Shown here: piece by piece, positions 40,230 through 54,319 of the stretch
Layout of the letters: every line of letters starts with the position of its first letter
Numbering within the stretch: position 1 is the stretch's first letter
DNA from: Triplophysa rosa
Lineage: Eukaryota > Chordata > Actinopteri > Cypriniformes > Nemacheilidae
Length of the DNA stretch: 64,000 nucleotides
Direction: 5' to 3'
NCBI RefSeq assembly: GCF_024868665.1
Contig: NC_079894.1
Coordinates: 12,737,005 to 12,801,004, forward strand
The notes under the pieces: model-generated
What the model saw: the letters and a program-made list of their open reading frames with translations, nothing else
What the model was told of the DNA's origin: nothing
The model's database searches: none
Program-made: the position numbers and the translations under genes

Positions 40230-40700
40230 GAGAAAGATGACACGATTTCTTTGGAGTTTGGTTGATACAGAAAAATTCCTCTCTAACATGCAGTCCTCAT
40301 AAGAGAGGCAATAAACAGAGAGCAGGCGGATTCCCTACGGAGCAGAGATTAAGTCATATGCACCTCTCCCTTTAGTAAACAGGCACCACACACATGCAAG
40401 AGATGACAGAGAGGAAGCCATTCTGTTCCGACTTGATTAGATTAGCAAAATTCACTAGGAGAGGGGGGGGGGAGAGACAAGCGTGCATAATTAATTCTGA
40501 CTTTGATCACTGTCGCTGTCTTTCAAAGGGATCATTTCCCATCTCCAGCTCTTTAAGAGACAGACATTATATAGCAACTCGGGAAACTCAATACATATCC
40601 CTTATTAACCGATACAAAGGAAAGAAGGAAATCGCTGATGTTTTAGCAGGCGAAAAAATATGCAAATCGGACAATCAGGCAAAAAATTTGTGCTAAACGT
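40230..40700. promoter_or_regulatory. Weak candidate regulatory block
   Basis: Repeat-poor sequence with CTTGATTAGATTAGC, GCATAATTAATTCTG and an octamer ATGCAAAT (40660-40667), interrupted by a G run at 40464-40472. Inferred from motif content only. Confidence 0.25.
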
Positions 40701-41125
40701 AATTTGTACAACATAACTCCCGATCTGAAGGCTCGGTTCTGAGTCTGGCATATACAGCATCATGGCTGCGATCCAGGTTGGATGTATGTTTATGCTTTTC
40801 TTCATCATTTGATCATCATATGACAAATTGCTGCTGCCAAGATCAATAGAAAAGGAATACAAACATCTCTTTTTAATAAAGTTTACTCCCTGCTTTCCAC
40901 AAATGGGGATTGTGTGACTTTAATTGCGCCAGACAAATAGCACCGGGTTTTATGAATAAGATACAATCCATATTAAGCCTTGATTTCCATAGAAAGAAGG
41001 CATGTTTACGCTGACAAAGAATGATGCTTAACTTGGTGCACTTTACTTTTTTATGGCATTCAGTGTGTTATCATGTAGTAAATTCACACAAACTTTTTGA
41101 AAAGCAGATAGTTGTGTGTGTTATG
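40701..41125. other. Intron 2 segment, no gene seen
   Basis: Nothing recognised. Confidence 0.35.
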
Positions 41126-41335
41126 TGTACTCTTTCGTTTGGAAACGCATCTTTTTCTCTCCGTTTTGGCCTTTCGTCCACACTGAGGCGGCGTTTTTGT
41201 CAACGAAAACGGAGCTTTTCGAAAACGCACTCGAAAGTGAATACATTTGAAATTGAAAACACCGTTGAGGAAAGCGGAGGGGTTTAAAAACGATGATGCG
41301 TTTTTCGTCATGTGACGCAGTTTTTTCGGCTGTTT
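41126..41335. repeat. AAACG-rich dispersed repeat
   Basis: CGTTTGGAAACGCATC, GGCGGCGTTTTTG and GAAAACGGAGC occur with inverted partners (GATGATGCGTTTTTCG). This looks like a MITE or similar teleost repeat, but the ends are not resolved. Confidence 0.4.
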
Positions 41336-41372
41336 GACTTTTTGATAGCATTATAAATATTATTATATTACA

Positions 41373-41935
41373 CAGCCTGTTACAGCAGGCTGTGTAATGG
41401 ATGATGCCGATGCTACATTAACATGTTGCTGTCCCTCTGTTGGTCTCATGGACGAGTTTGTGACAGGACCACCATGACACCACGAGAGAGAGAGAGAAAT
41501 AAAAGAAAACAGATGATCAGAGATAGATAAAGCTTTAATGATCTTTACAGCCAATCAAACTGCGTACATTATACATCACCACAAATCTTATAAAATTACT
41601 ATGGTAACCATGGTTACCAATTACTACAGTTATCATTTCTGCAATTATCTGGTAATGTACCAACACTTCAAAATGAAGATTCTGTCATTATTTACACACC
41701 CTTTTGTCAGTTCAAACCTGTATGACTTTCTTTCTTCTGCAGAACACAAAAGAAGATATTCAGAAAATTTTGGTAACCGCATTGGTTTTGTGTCCATAGA
41801 AGTCAATGGGGACCAATGGTTTTTGGTTATCAGCATTTTTCAAAATATCTTCTTTTGTGTTTTGCAGAAGTAAGAAAGTCATGCAGGTTTAAAATAACAA
41901 CGGGTGAGTAAATGATGACAGAATTTTCATTTTGA
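41373..41935. repeat. ~560-bp duplicated segment, copy 1
   Basis: Nearly identical to 43734-44285, with a few indels (6 bases lost and 5 gained in copy 2). It contains a palindrome GGTAACCATGGTTACC and a foldback MITE. It is bracketed by the 13-bp direct repeat TTTGATAGCATTA (41341-41353 and 41931-41943), suggesting this copy was inserted. Confidence 0.75.
41671..41935. mobile_element. Foldback MITE inside duplicated segment, copy 1
   Basis: Same family as 20964-21238. It starts at AAAATGAAGATTCTG and lacks the outermost TTAAAGGG arm. It ends ACAGAATTTTCATTTTGA, where the 13-bp flanking repeat begins. Confidence 0.65.
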
Positions 41936-42149
41936 TAGCATTAATGTCAGTTCATGCATACTTTAGATTGCATTTTAGGAGACGGAATATTTAAATACTT
42001 GCAGTTATTATTTGGCAGCGGAGCGTTTCACTTTCGCAGCTTAATAGTCTTGTGTTACCCGCAACAACATCTCTAATATCTCATTGTCAAATATCAAATT
42101 TTGAAACGTTTCTGTTCATTGAAATCAAATAAAATATTGACCTAAAAAT

Positions 42150-42440
42150 TATTGGAAAAACTTAAACTAAATGAAAAATTTAAATTTTGCCTCAAAAATA
42201 AACTGAAATAAGTTTAAAGCACTAAAATTATAATAATAAACAAAAACTAAAATGAAACTAACATAAAAATGAATTAATCTTATAGCGCAACATATAAAAA
42301 TAAATGATAAAATGACAAAAGCATACACCAAAATTATTAAAACTTTCACTAAAATTAACATAAAACAAAAAATCTAAAATTAAAAGCTAATTTAAAATAT
42401 TATTATACCTAAATAAAACAAAAATCAAACTATAATAACT
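42150..42440. repeat. A/T-rich low-complexity repeat family, second copy
   Basis: Related to 39802-40229. It is dominated by AAACTAAAAT-like units. Confidence 0.5.
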
Positions 42441-42479
42441 ATTCTGTAGACAGCATCTAAATTAAATGAAGTGGCTTCA

Positions 42480-42760
42480 CGTATCCAGGTAATATACCCG
42501 AGCGAAAGATGACTAACGGAGCCCAAAGGCTATTAAAACTCGCCAAGCTTTAGTCTGATTCTATCTAGCGAGGTGCGTTTCTGAGGCACCTCAGAAGACA
42601 GGACTTTGATAGCCCGAGGACATTTGCGTTGCCTGTTTTGAATTACAAATTCTTTTAATGAAGGCCTTTAATTGGAAGTGCATAGCTCTGAACTGTCTCG
42701 TGGTGTTTATCAGGTTGCATGGTGGAGGCTTGGTAATGATAATCGTGGTTATTAGCTATA
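42480..42760. promoter_or_regulatory. Candidate conserved non-coding element
   Basis: Repeat-free block with GAATTACAAATTCTTTTAATG, CCTTTAATTGG, GGTAATGATAATCG and GAGGTGCGTTTCTGAGGCACCTC (a near palindrome). Non-coding. Function inferred. Confidence 0.35.
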
Positions 42761-43733
42761 GCTTGCGGGTCCAGTGGTGTTTTGGGAACACTAGATCTCT
42801 CTAAAGCACGAGATTGTCGCCGTGCACCCGCAAGCTTGCGGTGAGGGGGAAGGGGGCAGGAGACGGAACAACGAGGTCTGAGGAGCCACCAGAACTGCGT
42901 AATGTAACGCCTGTCATCTCGGCTCCCGCCAGCTGTCATCACGGCAGCGTATTCCAGTTCATTTTTTTAATTGACACCGTACTCTACCATTCCGTTTCAG
43001 TTCCTTTCCCCTCCTCCTCTACATGCCTAGCATTCGTTCTGTCATCCGCTGATTCCTTGAGCTTCTTTGTGATTTTGTTTGGAGAGTCACTATAAGACGT
43101 CACCGTCTGTGAGATGTTTGGTACCCAGTGGACACTGGGTTAGAACTGTGTTTCTATGAATTGACTTTTCTTAAAGGAACACTCCGCTTAAATATACTGT
43201 CATTTTGTTTATGTGAGACACAAAAGTTAATTTTTTTGTGCTCTTGCCACACAATGACCAATATATGACATCATACACAGATAGTGACGGTGAGTGCGAA
43301 GCTTTAAAATGCACAAAAAAGCACCATAAAAGTAGCATAATTTTCTGTTTTTGTGTTCCACTGAAAAAAAAGACAGCATACAGATTTGGAATGACATGAA
43401 GGCGAATTAGTAATGACAGAAGCTTTAATAGGATTTTAAAAGTGTCCTTGTGTGACCCTTCACTTGTATAAGACTGTAGTTACTCTGTAACTCAAAACAT
43501 GAGTAAAAACCAACTGAACATCTTTTATTTGCACGCTGGGATGAGATGCTCAGCATGCTGCATTAACAAGGAATGCAGTAGTTCAGCTAAACATGTTTAG
43601 AGTCCCTTCAATACAGTCAAAGGGCGAGAGAACAGAGCTGTGCCGAATTACATTTTAGATAATGGTTGTTATTATTTTGCCTGTGCCATAGATGGTCTCT
43701 CTTTCTCTCTCGCTCACAGTATTCAGCCTGTTA
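42761..43733. other. Intron 2 segment between the duplicated copies
   Basis: No gene recognised. 43335-43430 looks like a degenerate arm of the TTAAAG foldback family. A pyrimidine tract precedes CACAG at about 43721-43728, just before duplicated copy 2. Confidence 0.4.
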
Positions 43734-44285
43734 CAGCAGGCTGTGTAATGGATGATGCCGATGCTACATTAACATGTTGTTGTCCCTCTGTTGGTCTCAT
43801 GGACGAGTTTGTGACAGGACCACCATGACACCACGAGAGAGAGAGAGAAATAAAAGAAAACAGATGATCAGAGATAGATAAAGCTTTAATGATCTTTACA
43901 GCCAATCACACTGCGTACATTATACATCACCACAAACCTTACAAAATTACTATGGTAACCACGGTTACCAATTACTACAGTTTCTGCAATTATCTGGTAA
44001 TGTACCAACACTTCAAAATGAAGATTCTGTCATTATTTACACACCCTTTTGTCATTTCAAACCTGTATGACTTTCTTTCTTCTGCAGAACACAAAAGAAG
44101 ATATTTTGAAAATTTTGGTAACCGCATTGGTTTTGTGTCCATACTATAGAAGTCAATGGGGACCAATGGTTTTTGGTTATCGGCATTTTTCTAAATATCT
44201 TTTTTTGTGTTTTGCAGAAGTAAGAAAGTCATGCAGGTTTAAAATAACAACGGGTGAGTAAATGATGACAGAATTTTCATTTTGA
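43734..44285. repeat. ~560-bp duplicated segment, copy 2
   Basis: Partner of 41373-41935, in the same orientation about 1.8 kb downstream. Homology stops at CATTTTGA, but here the foldback MITE continues to its natural TTAAGG end. This copy is therefore the more complete one. Confidence 0.75.
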
Positions 44286-44305
44286 AGGTGAACTATTCAT
44301 TTAAG
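44014..44305. mobile_element. Foldback MITE inside duplicated segment, copy 2
   Basis: Same family, with the right end GGTGAACTATTCATTTAA intact. The left outer arm is missing as in copy 1. Confidence 0.65.
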
Positions 44306-45154
44306 GACAAGTGTTATTTAAAATAAAGATGACAATGTGCCATATTATATCATACATATTAATTTACTATGGCATTTTTCATTATAACATAATATAAATA
44401 TTCACATTAAAATAACTATTGTATCTGTCAAAATTACAAGCAGATTGTGTCAGGGCTTATGTTTTCCAATTCAAACTGTTCTTTTGTCAATCCATTAGAT
44501 GTTTAATAGCTTGATTTAAATTAAGCACATAAAAGATATTGATAATTGCTGTTGTGTAAATAGATTTAATTACACATTTTAAATGCATTAAATGTCGGCA
44601 TCATGTTTACTGTATATTCTTCTCGCCGTGAGTGAAGCGGTAGTGTGGTGTGGTGTAGAGAGGTGCAGTACATGCTTTTGTTGGCTGACTGCATGTGTCT
44701 GCTTGGAGATCTCAGGTCTCAGGTTACCGTATTGACTGCATCTGGAGGGGCTCCAGGGCCCAACGCTGGCTGCCTGTGCCAGTCCAGGAAGGCAAACTTT
44801 CATCATCCTTGTCAGGGCCATCACAAGCACCTTGTTTGACCATACATCTTCCTAATTGTGACAGAATACTTCAACATCATTAATTAAACATGCTTTCATT
44901 TAAGGCGCTCGCAGGGAGTTGAGGCCGGGCGAGCAGGGGCTGGCCAGTATCATCGAATGAAGTACAGCAGTGGCCATCATGATTCATTTGTATTGTTTTG
45001 ATTGTCTAGCTTTGTGCTTGTGTCCGTCTGTATAGTTTTCATGGGATCTTGTGTTGGTGTAAATGACAGTATACTAAATAAAGTGATTTTCAGGGTTTTA
45101 CAATAGCTTCAATGAATGAGAGGATTCCTTGCTAACATCAATATACTTGTGTGT

Positions 45155-45197
<43 letters not shown>

Positions 45198-45568
45198 TGT
45201 ATTTGTTCCAGTGCTATTAACACAATGTAATGTCAGTGATAGGGCCCCTTCCATCCACAGCTTAATTATAGATGAGTACAAAGAGAGGTGGGATTTGTCT
45301 CCTGTCACCGTTCAATTAAAACATGCCAGAGAGGAACGATTGCTTTATCTCTGGCTTTATATATCCACCCAGCACAGCTTTATAAATCTCACCTGGGAAC
45401 AAATCAACTTTGATGCGCTGACACCCTTTGTTTCTTTCTGGTTTTAGGTGGAAGTATATAGCTAACCTGTGACTAACAAGGCTTTATTGATTCTTAAAAA
45501 AACGGATAGTTCTGGTTCTGGATGCTGAGGGGTCAATATCACTGCAAGGCAACCACAAATGCCAGCTG
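44306..45568. other. Intron 2 segment, no gene seen
   Basis: Includes the GT microsatellite at 45149-45194. The open frames at 44588-44883 and 45151-45447 have no domain; the latter begins in the microsatellite. Confidence 0.4.
45149..45194 (+). repeat. (GT)n microsatellite
   Basis: About 46 bases of GT with a single GA interruption. Confidence 0.95.
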
Positions 45569-45890
45569 TTAAAGGGATAGTTGACCCAAAAATGAAAATT
45601 CTGTTATCATTCACTCACCCTCGTGTCATTTTAGACCTGTAGGACTTTCTTCTTAAAAACACAAAAATAGAGATTTTAAAGAACGTTGGTAACCAAAAAC
45701 CATTGGTCCCTATTGACTTATATAGTGTGAACACAAAACTAATGCAAGTCAATGGAGACCAGCAGTTTTTGTTTACCAACATTCTTCAAAATATCTTCTT
45801 TTGTGTTCTGCAGAAGAAAGTCATACAGGACTGAAATGTCTACAGGGTGAGTAAATTACGACAGAATTTTTGGGTGAACTGTCCCTTTAA
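45569..45890. mobile_element. Foldback MITE, full length, best preserved
   Basis: Starts TTAAAGGGATAGTTGACCC (45569) and ends TGGGTGAACTGTCCCTTTAA (45890), so both ends are readable and TTAA borders each. Inner arms carry GTGTTCTGCAGAAGAAAG and its partner. No coding capacity. Confidence 0.8.
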
Positions 45891-46762
45891 CTGTAGTTTA
45901 CATGCCAGTCAATGTACCTTTCCAGCACACTTTTTAAATAACATGAAGTTTTAATAAAATTCCCAAATATAAGAAATCAAGGAACTTGTGGCTCATGTAC
46001 AGTATATTGTATATAACCTCCAATTTAAGATCACCTCCAAGTTTCAAGATTATCCTATTGAAAGTCTAGCATAGCCTTCCATATCCAATATCTTAAATTT
46101 CTGTTAGATTAATAGTCTCTTCAATGTCTTTTTGCAGCATGACTTTATAAGCAACACCCAGCATCTCACCAAGGAGGTTTCGAGGAGAACTAAAGAGCCG
46201 AGAATCTGCTATGTGCCATATTTCTGTCTTTTAGATACAAAATCAGGCCAAATCCTCCTGTCTCAATAGTAATCCATCCACTCTTTGACTTCCAGCTTAA
46301 TTCCCTCAAATTGATACCAGCCTCGATTTAGACTTTGAAAAGATAAACCCTCCCTGACTAAACCTAGCTCGAAGCCCCTGCACCAGTGCCGCCTCTCGCC
46401 TAACCTCAAACATATTTTTTTAGTGCTCTAAAGGAGGATTACAAGACCTAGCACACGTTTTTAAAAAGATTACAATTTAACAAACACGAGGAGGATGGGA
46501 GCCTTCTCAGGATTATCACAGGGAATACCAGGCCTGCATGGTCTTGTTTTAGAAGTGAAGAGAGAAAAATTAGGTTTGGCTATCAGGTGCGTGGGTTCTT
46601 GATTGGCAAATCGGCCATGAAAAGGAAAATGCTTGGGGAAGTGAATGCTGGAAGCGTGGAATTAACAGTTCTCTGAAGGGAAGTCGCAGCTTTGAAGAAG
46701 GAAAAAATTGTCAAAGATTTCTAAAAATTGCAGTTTATTATAGCACATGTAAAAACGGAGTG
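45891..46762. other. Intron 2 segment, no gene seen
   Basis: Repeat-poor, moderately AT-rich. Nothing recognised. Confidence 0.35.
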
Positions 46763-47346
46763 AGTAACTGAGCGTTCCCACCAAATGCAACTTGCGCTAT
46801 TCGCGCGTAGTTGGACGCTTGAACATTTTGAGTTTACTCGCTTAATTCGCGCGTGAAATTTGCTTCATTCGCGCGTGAAATTCACTTCAGAACAGATGCG
46901 AATTCGCGTCATGGGAGGGGCTTCTGCCAGGCGGCTCCAGTCTCGTATATATATAGCTCAAATTGAGTAAAAGATCGTTTTTTACAACTTACCAGATTGT
47001 TCGACCTCCTCACTCACTTTCTTCCAAGCAAGATTCTTTTTAATTCCTGGTTCGATAAAAGTAAGATGTATCGTACAGTTCCGGGTATCCACATACAGCA
47101 ACGATGATTTTGTCCGACATTGTTGTTTCGGATTTCTGCCTCCGCTCGCTACGTCATAATCACATCACTACTAGAGCAATCTCCTGATTGGTTAACGCGG
47201 CGCGAATTTTCGCCAAATTTCAGATTTTTCAACTCGTTACGTGCGAAACGCTCAATTCGCTGCAGGGTGTCCTATCACGTCTTTGCATTGACTTGAACAT
47301 GTAAATCACTCGTGCTTAACACTTCATTCGCGTTTGGGAGCTTGAG
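46763..47346. mobile_element. Probable degenerate MITE with CG-rich arms
   Basis: GAGCGTTCCCACCAAATGC at the left and CATTCGCGTTTGGGAGCTTG at the right are diverged inverted repeats. In between are many TTCGCGCG units. Its TIR pattern (AAATGCGAA-like) recalls the Harbinger-like MITE at 18283-18613, so it may be a distant relative. Target duplication not resolved. Confidence 0.4.
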
Positions 47347-47698
47347 AGATGCAGAGCGGAAAAAGGAAATAAATTCAGATTGAAATTTTCATCTTATTGT
47401 AAATAATGAACTAGAAGCAAAAGGACTGTTGCTTTACTGTCCTGCTTCATTTTTTCCCCCTAAAAAATTTGACCTCAGTTATCTCACGTGTGTCTCCTCT
47501 ACAGTTACAGAGATCTCAGTAATGTCGTAAACTGTAAATGTGAAACAAAGTTGGTACTGAGTATTCAGTCTCCTGAGCTTTGAAAGAGCAACCAGTGAGC
47601 AACAATAAAAAAAGGCCTCTCAGAAGGTTGTTAATGTTTGTCTGCGGGTGGTTGAGTTCAGATCAGTTCACATCAGCAACACATTGGGTATATAGGAC

Positions 47699-47718
47699 AC
47701 ACACACACACACACACAG
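47699..47718 (+). repeat. Short (CA)n microsatellite
   Basis: A run of about 20 bases of CA. Confidence 0.9.
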
Positions 47719-48498
47719 GGCTGGCAGCATTACGGCCTAATCGATTGCCATGCCATTACTGAATCAAAATAAATAAAGTGCATTGCGTCGGTTTTGGGTA
47801 ATTAAGCAACAGCAAAGTGAATTGTATGATTATCCGTATTCATTGTATTTATTTAATATATTTCATGCATTTAATTGTGCACTGGAGGATATGGTTGGAA
47901 TGAATAAATCATTATTTGCCTCATTAGATTTCCACTCCAGATGAACGTAGCCCACTTCTGAGGCTGCCTTTCTTTACTCGCTGCTGTACGCCAGTCACGT
48001 TCCCCTGTCGCTGTCTCTTTCTATTATAAAGGCATAAAAGACTTGCTCTTTCTCTCGCTTGTTGTGCCATTGATATACAGTTGTGTTTTTTGCGCTGTGA
48101 AATAGTTGGGTGGGCAGACAGTTGAGATGAGCCTGAAATTGGATGGTCAGGATTTTTGAAAGCAGATCGAGATGGGTCGAGAAAGGGCTCGGCGAAGGGT
48201 TGTCTGAGAGGACGGCGGAATGAAAATAATTACTTTAAGAAACGTGCATAAAAGCGCGCTCACACGTCACACTGCGAAGGCTCGCTGAAGGACGCGCTAA
48301 TGAAGCAGGATGTTTGCTGTACTGCTAGCGGTCTCTGGAGAAATCTGACCTCTCCTGCGTTGCTCAACCTGCACTCTGAACTCATGACCCCTGGAGCTCT
48401 CTGACATTGCTGTGGGAGTGGGCTTAGGGTGGGCTGATTAAGTTTGGGGTCTGCGAAACAGCTTGCTATGTGCTGGTTGCCTTACCCGCTGACATAAT
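47719..48498. other. Intron 2 segment, no gene seen
   Basis: Repeat-poor. 47860-48070 includes CATTATTTGCCTCATTAGATTTCC and could be regulatory, but the evidence is thin. Confidence 0.35.
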
Positions 48499-48506
48499 GC
48501 TTAGAA

Positions 48507-49670
48507 CAGGAGTCTTCAACGTTTTTCAGGGCAAGGACCCCTTAGATGAGAGATGCGTGGAGCAGGGGGACCCCTTATGCTAAATGTGTAAACGGAGCTA
48601 TTTAAATAGAAACAACCCTATTGTCACAGCAATATTATGTTAAGACATTACATTAGCACTATTATCTTATTGTTGCACACAGGCTAAATACTTTGCTGTG
48701 TATTATTTTTGTTTTTAATATAGATTGCTTGATTATTTTAAGGGATTTGCAGCATCAAACATTTTCATTTTACTGTGAGATGGACAATTAAACATTTATT
48801 TGAACCTAGTTTTTATTAAGGCTTCAATGATATGACTGACCCTGGGTAATGGCACAAAGACTATTCTAGTGGAGGTAGGGTTGTCTCTGAATGCGAAAGA
48901 AATCAGTGCAGATTTTATGCATTCTGTTGTAAAATCAGGCCGTTTTATTAACTGTCATTCTTTTTTTTTGTCATTCTTTTTTTCTTCCGCTTCTCTGTGT
49001 GCAGAGCACTCACTCAACTCAACTTTATTTATATAGCGCTTTTTACAATTTTCATTGTTACAAAGCAGCTGTACATGAGACATATTGACTATAAGCAAAA
49101 CAATTAAAGTTGTACCACAACAAATAAAGTTATAACACAGAAGACAGACATAGGCTACCCACATACAAAACACTCCACACACACAATATGCACACGTACT
49201 AACGAAAATTAACAACAGTTTTTTTCTGCAGAGCATCATATCAGACTAAGGCGAGCAACTTGATGCAACGAGTCCGCGTTATTTTCGGGGCAACTTGTTT
49301 GACGTGCATCATCAGTACTACACGGTGCGCGTTTCATTGATTTTAAACACGTACGATAGTTCTGTCAGAGTTTACAATGCAGAAGCGGTGTGATTCTGAT
49401 TCTAACCCTACCGGTTTTTATGATGAAAATGTAACGTTTCTTCCATTGCTTGCTTCCGCGGCCTGAATGGATGTTTTTGTCTGCACGCACCCAATGCGCG
49501 GGAGCTTCAATGAGTTCGAGCGGCCGCGCACGTGCGCAGCTTAAAGAGAACATTGGTTGTAATATTTCTGTACCCATGCTTTACATTTTTAACAAAAAGT
49601 TGCCTTTGAGTAAACAGTAATTAGCGGACCCCTTGCAGTTCCACCGCGGACCCCCGGTTGAAGACCCCTG
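48507..49670. mobile_element. Non-autonomous hAT element with nested repeat
   Basis: Terminal inverted repeats CAGGAGTCTTCAAC and GTTGAAGACCCCTG, flanked by the 8-bp duplications GCTTAGAA (48499-48506) and GCTTAGCA (49671-49678). Internal GGACCCC motifs accompany both ends. A dispersed repeat (CAACTTTATTTATATAGCGC, 49010-49240) sits inside, so it probably inserted later. No transposase. Confidence 0.75.
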
Positions 49671-49678
49671 GCTTAGCA

Positions 49679-51298
49679 TGATGTCGTGGGATGATTTGCA
49701 TGGCTTCTACTGCAATACTGATCAAATCAAAGATTTATTGTTGTGAGTCAAGAACTGTATACAAATGGTCCTTAACTGGTATTTGGCCCTGTGTTTGTTC
49801 TACAGGAAAAATGTCAGTTTCCCTGTTCAGCCTATGTTGTTGGCCTATTAATAATTTTATAATAATGTTTATAGATTTTTTGTTAGGCCTTCTGTTTTGG
49901 TATGGGTTGCTGCTTTATGTTAAATCCAATACAATGTAAAATCTAAGTTTTTATCAAGCAGACCCCACTGTATTGAATGGTTGTTGGTGTTGGTTGGGAT
50001 TTTTCAGTTATTGCTGTGAATCTTTATTGTGAAGCAAGTCTCACAGAAAATGGTATTTCGTGAAATCTTCTATAATTCAGTATATATGTGCTGTCTGAAG
50101 TTCTTTGTTGCTGGCAGAATGGCTGGTGAAGATGCTGTTGATCTGTCTTCACTCAATAGAACACAAGCAGAGACATCTAGTGGCACACAAAGATACAACA
50201 GTGCATTATGTTAAGCACAAGATAAGCCACATCATCTTAATATACATTATTTATGAAAATATAGTAAAAACAAATGTGGAAACTTTGATATCAATAAATA
50301 TTCTGTGTGTGGTTTTAGAAAGGTAATTGCTTCCATACCCAGTTATTTTTTAATACCATTGCCCCTGCACATATATTTTAGGAAACGGGGTGGACTAATA
50401 TTCACAAAAAAAACATTTTTACATTTTAATTCATTTTATTTAAAACTAATTTTAAATACATGGTTAGTTGCATTTTATTATTTACATTTATTATTTACAT
50501 TTCTCAGCCATTCATTAGATTTGTTTGAAAAGTACATGTGTATTTTATCAGGTTGAATGAAAGCTAAACTTTAAAGGAAGGTTCATTTTATATTCAGACA
50601 CAGGACTGAGAATCTGTAATACAGCCAATATAACCAGTGATAAAAGTACAGCCTTAAAATCAAAGAGCAGAGTTACATGGTATATTAACTTCATCTAAAT
50701 GTGGAAAGAGGAAATGTTTCAGGAGATTCTGACAGTTTAACAGCTATATAAATATAGAAGCAGACAGACACGTTTTGTCATTGCTCGGGCTTTATGAAAT
50801 CTTAACAATAATTCACTTCCATTTAGCTTTTTTTACTCATCAATGAGTAATTTACATGATAAAGAACTAAAGAAGAACACTGATGGAAGCAGATATAATT
50901 GTTTCTTTAAAATGATGGTCCAGATCAATGAAACTGTGGTTTTATTATCTCAAACCCTGCCAAGATTGGTATATAGTCCCACATTTTATCACAAAGAGCA
51001 ATTAAAAGCAAGGCCAATATATCAAGCTTCAAGCTCTTTGAAGTCCAATAATTGGAGAATGTGATGGTATTATGCTGATTTTATTACAGGCATTTAACAT
51101 TAATGTTATGGGGGTCACTCATATTATATGAATCCATTCATCTTCATTTTTTTAAGGTAAAGCGTGTCATTTCGACATCACTAAATAGAATTGTAAAAAT
51201 AATGACTGACTCAAACAGGTTTCTAGAAATGGTACCAGAGTTTTACACTTTTTGAAAAATAGCTTACTTAAAGTCTCATTTAAAATGTACACACATCA
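49679..51298. other. Intron 2 distal part, no gene seen
   Basis: AT-rich with short open frames lacking domains. An octamer ATTTGCAT lies at 49694-49701. Nothing else recognised. Confidence 0.4.
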
Positions 51299-52677
<1,379 letters not shown>

Positions 52678-52813
52678 ACGAAAAAGGAGAAACTTCAATA
52701 AGCAGGCCACAGAGATCCTGAACGAATATTTCTACTCGCACCTCAGTAACCCGTATCCCAGCGAGGAGGCCAAGGAAGAGCTGGCAAAGAAATGCTCCAT
52801 TACAGTGTCACAG
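52678..52813 (+). CDS. pbx1: pbx1 coding exon 5 (homeodomain, residues 232-277)
   Basis: Encodes the basic N-terminal arm [10 protein letters not shown], helix 1, the TALE three-residue-extended loop ([14 protein letters not shown], with P257-Y258-P259) and helix 2, ending KKCSITVSQ. The TALE loop forms the pocket that binds the HOX hexapeptide. Ser272 (CSITV) is a position where mammalian PBX1 carries Gly and PBX3 carries Ser. It is a small paralogue-type difference that does not outweigh the PBX1-like N-terminus. Confidence 0.97.
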
Positions 52814-53441
<628 letters not shown>

Positions 53442-54100
53442 TAGGATGACTTATTTATTCCTTATTCATATTTTACTAGATTGTACAATAATACAAAACT
53501 CATCAAAACAATAATGTGATGATGTTGTGACTAAAGAAAATCAAAACAAATCTATATTTTAGTGTCTTCAGAATAGCTACCATTTGCCTTGAATTTGCAG
53601 AATTGTCATTTTATCAATCAGTTTCTTCAGGTCTCACCCTGAGATGCTTGTTAAACATTACTGAAGTAGTTCCCAGTAGAGGTCTTCACGGGTCCAAAAA
53701 TGTGGACCCGAACCCAAAGAGGCCTGTGATTGTGCTACACAGACCCGACCCGGACCCGTCCAATATTTTGAAAGTTGGACCCGAACCCATTAAGACCCGA
53801 GAAATGCCATAAATTTTCTACCCGGACCCGACGCGGACACGACTATTATTAGACCCGAACCCGGCCGGAAAGACACAGACCCTGGACCCGACTGGACCCG
53901 ATCAGCACAAATTCCACAGCAAATTGTTGTTAAGTCTATAAACAAGTTGCACAAATATTTTTTTTTGTCTTACCTACTACTCCCTTGCACCGGATTGCGA
54001 TGCAATCCTCATTGCTAATGTGGTATCCATGTTATTCCTTTCTTGCCGATTGAACGAACATGCTCAACTCTTTCCCCGCCATTGACAAGTTATCTAGTCA

Positions 54101-54319
54101 TTTAAAGGAGGGGTGTCCGATTTCCAGATTACGCTTGTTTAGACAAAGTCGGGCCGAGTACCAAAACAACCTTGTAGCCAATCAGCAGTAAGGTGTACAG
54201 TGCACAGGATGGACATTAGTCGAGCCGAGCGCTGACGAAAGATGGGGGTAGGGGTGTGTCTGTTTTGGTGATTTGAATATCAACATTACTAAGAGAAATC
54301 GGACACCCCGCCTTTAAAA
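54101..54319. mobile_element. MITE nested in the outer hAT
   Basis: Arms AAAGGAGGGGTGTCCGATTT and AAATCGGACACCCCGCCTTT are almost perfect inverted repeats, bordered by TTTAAA-like sequence on both sides. About 215 bases, non-coding. Confidence 0.7.
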
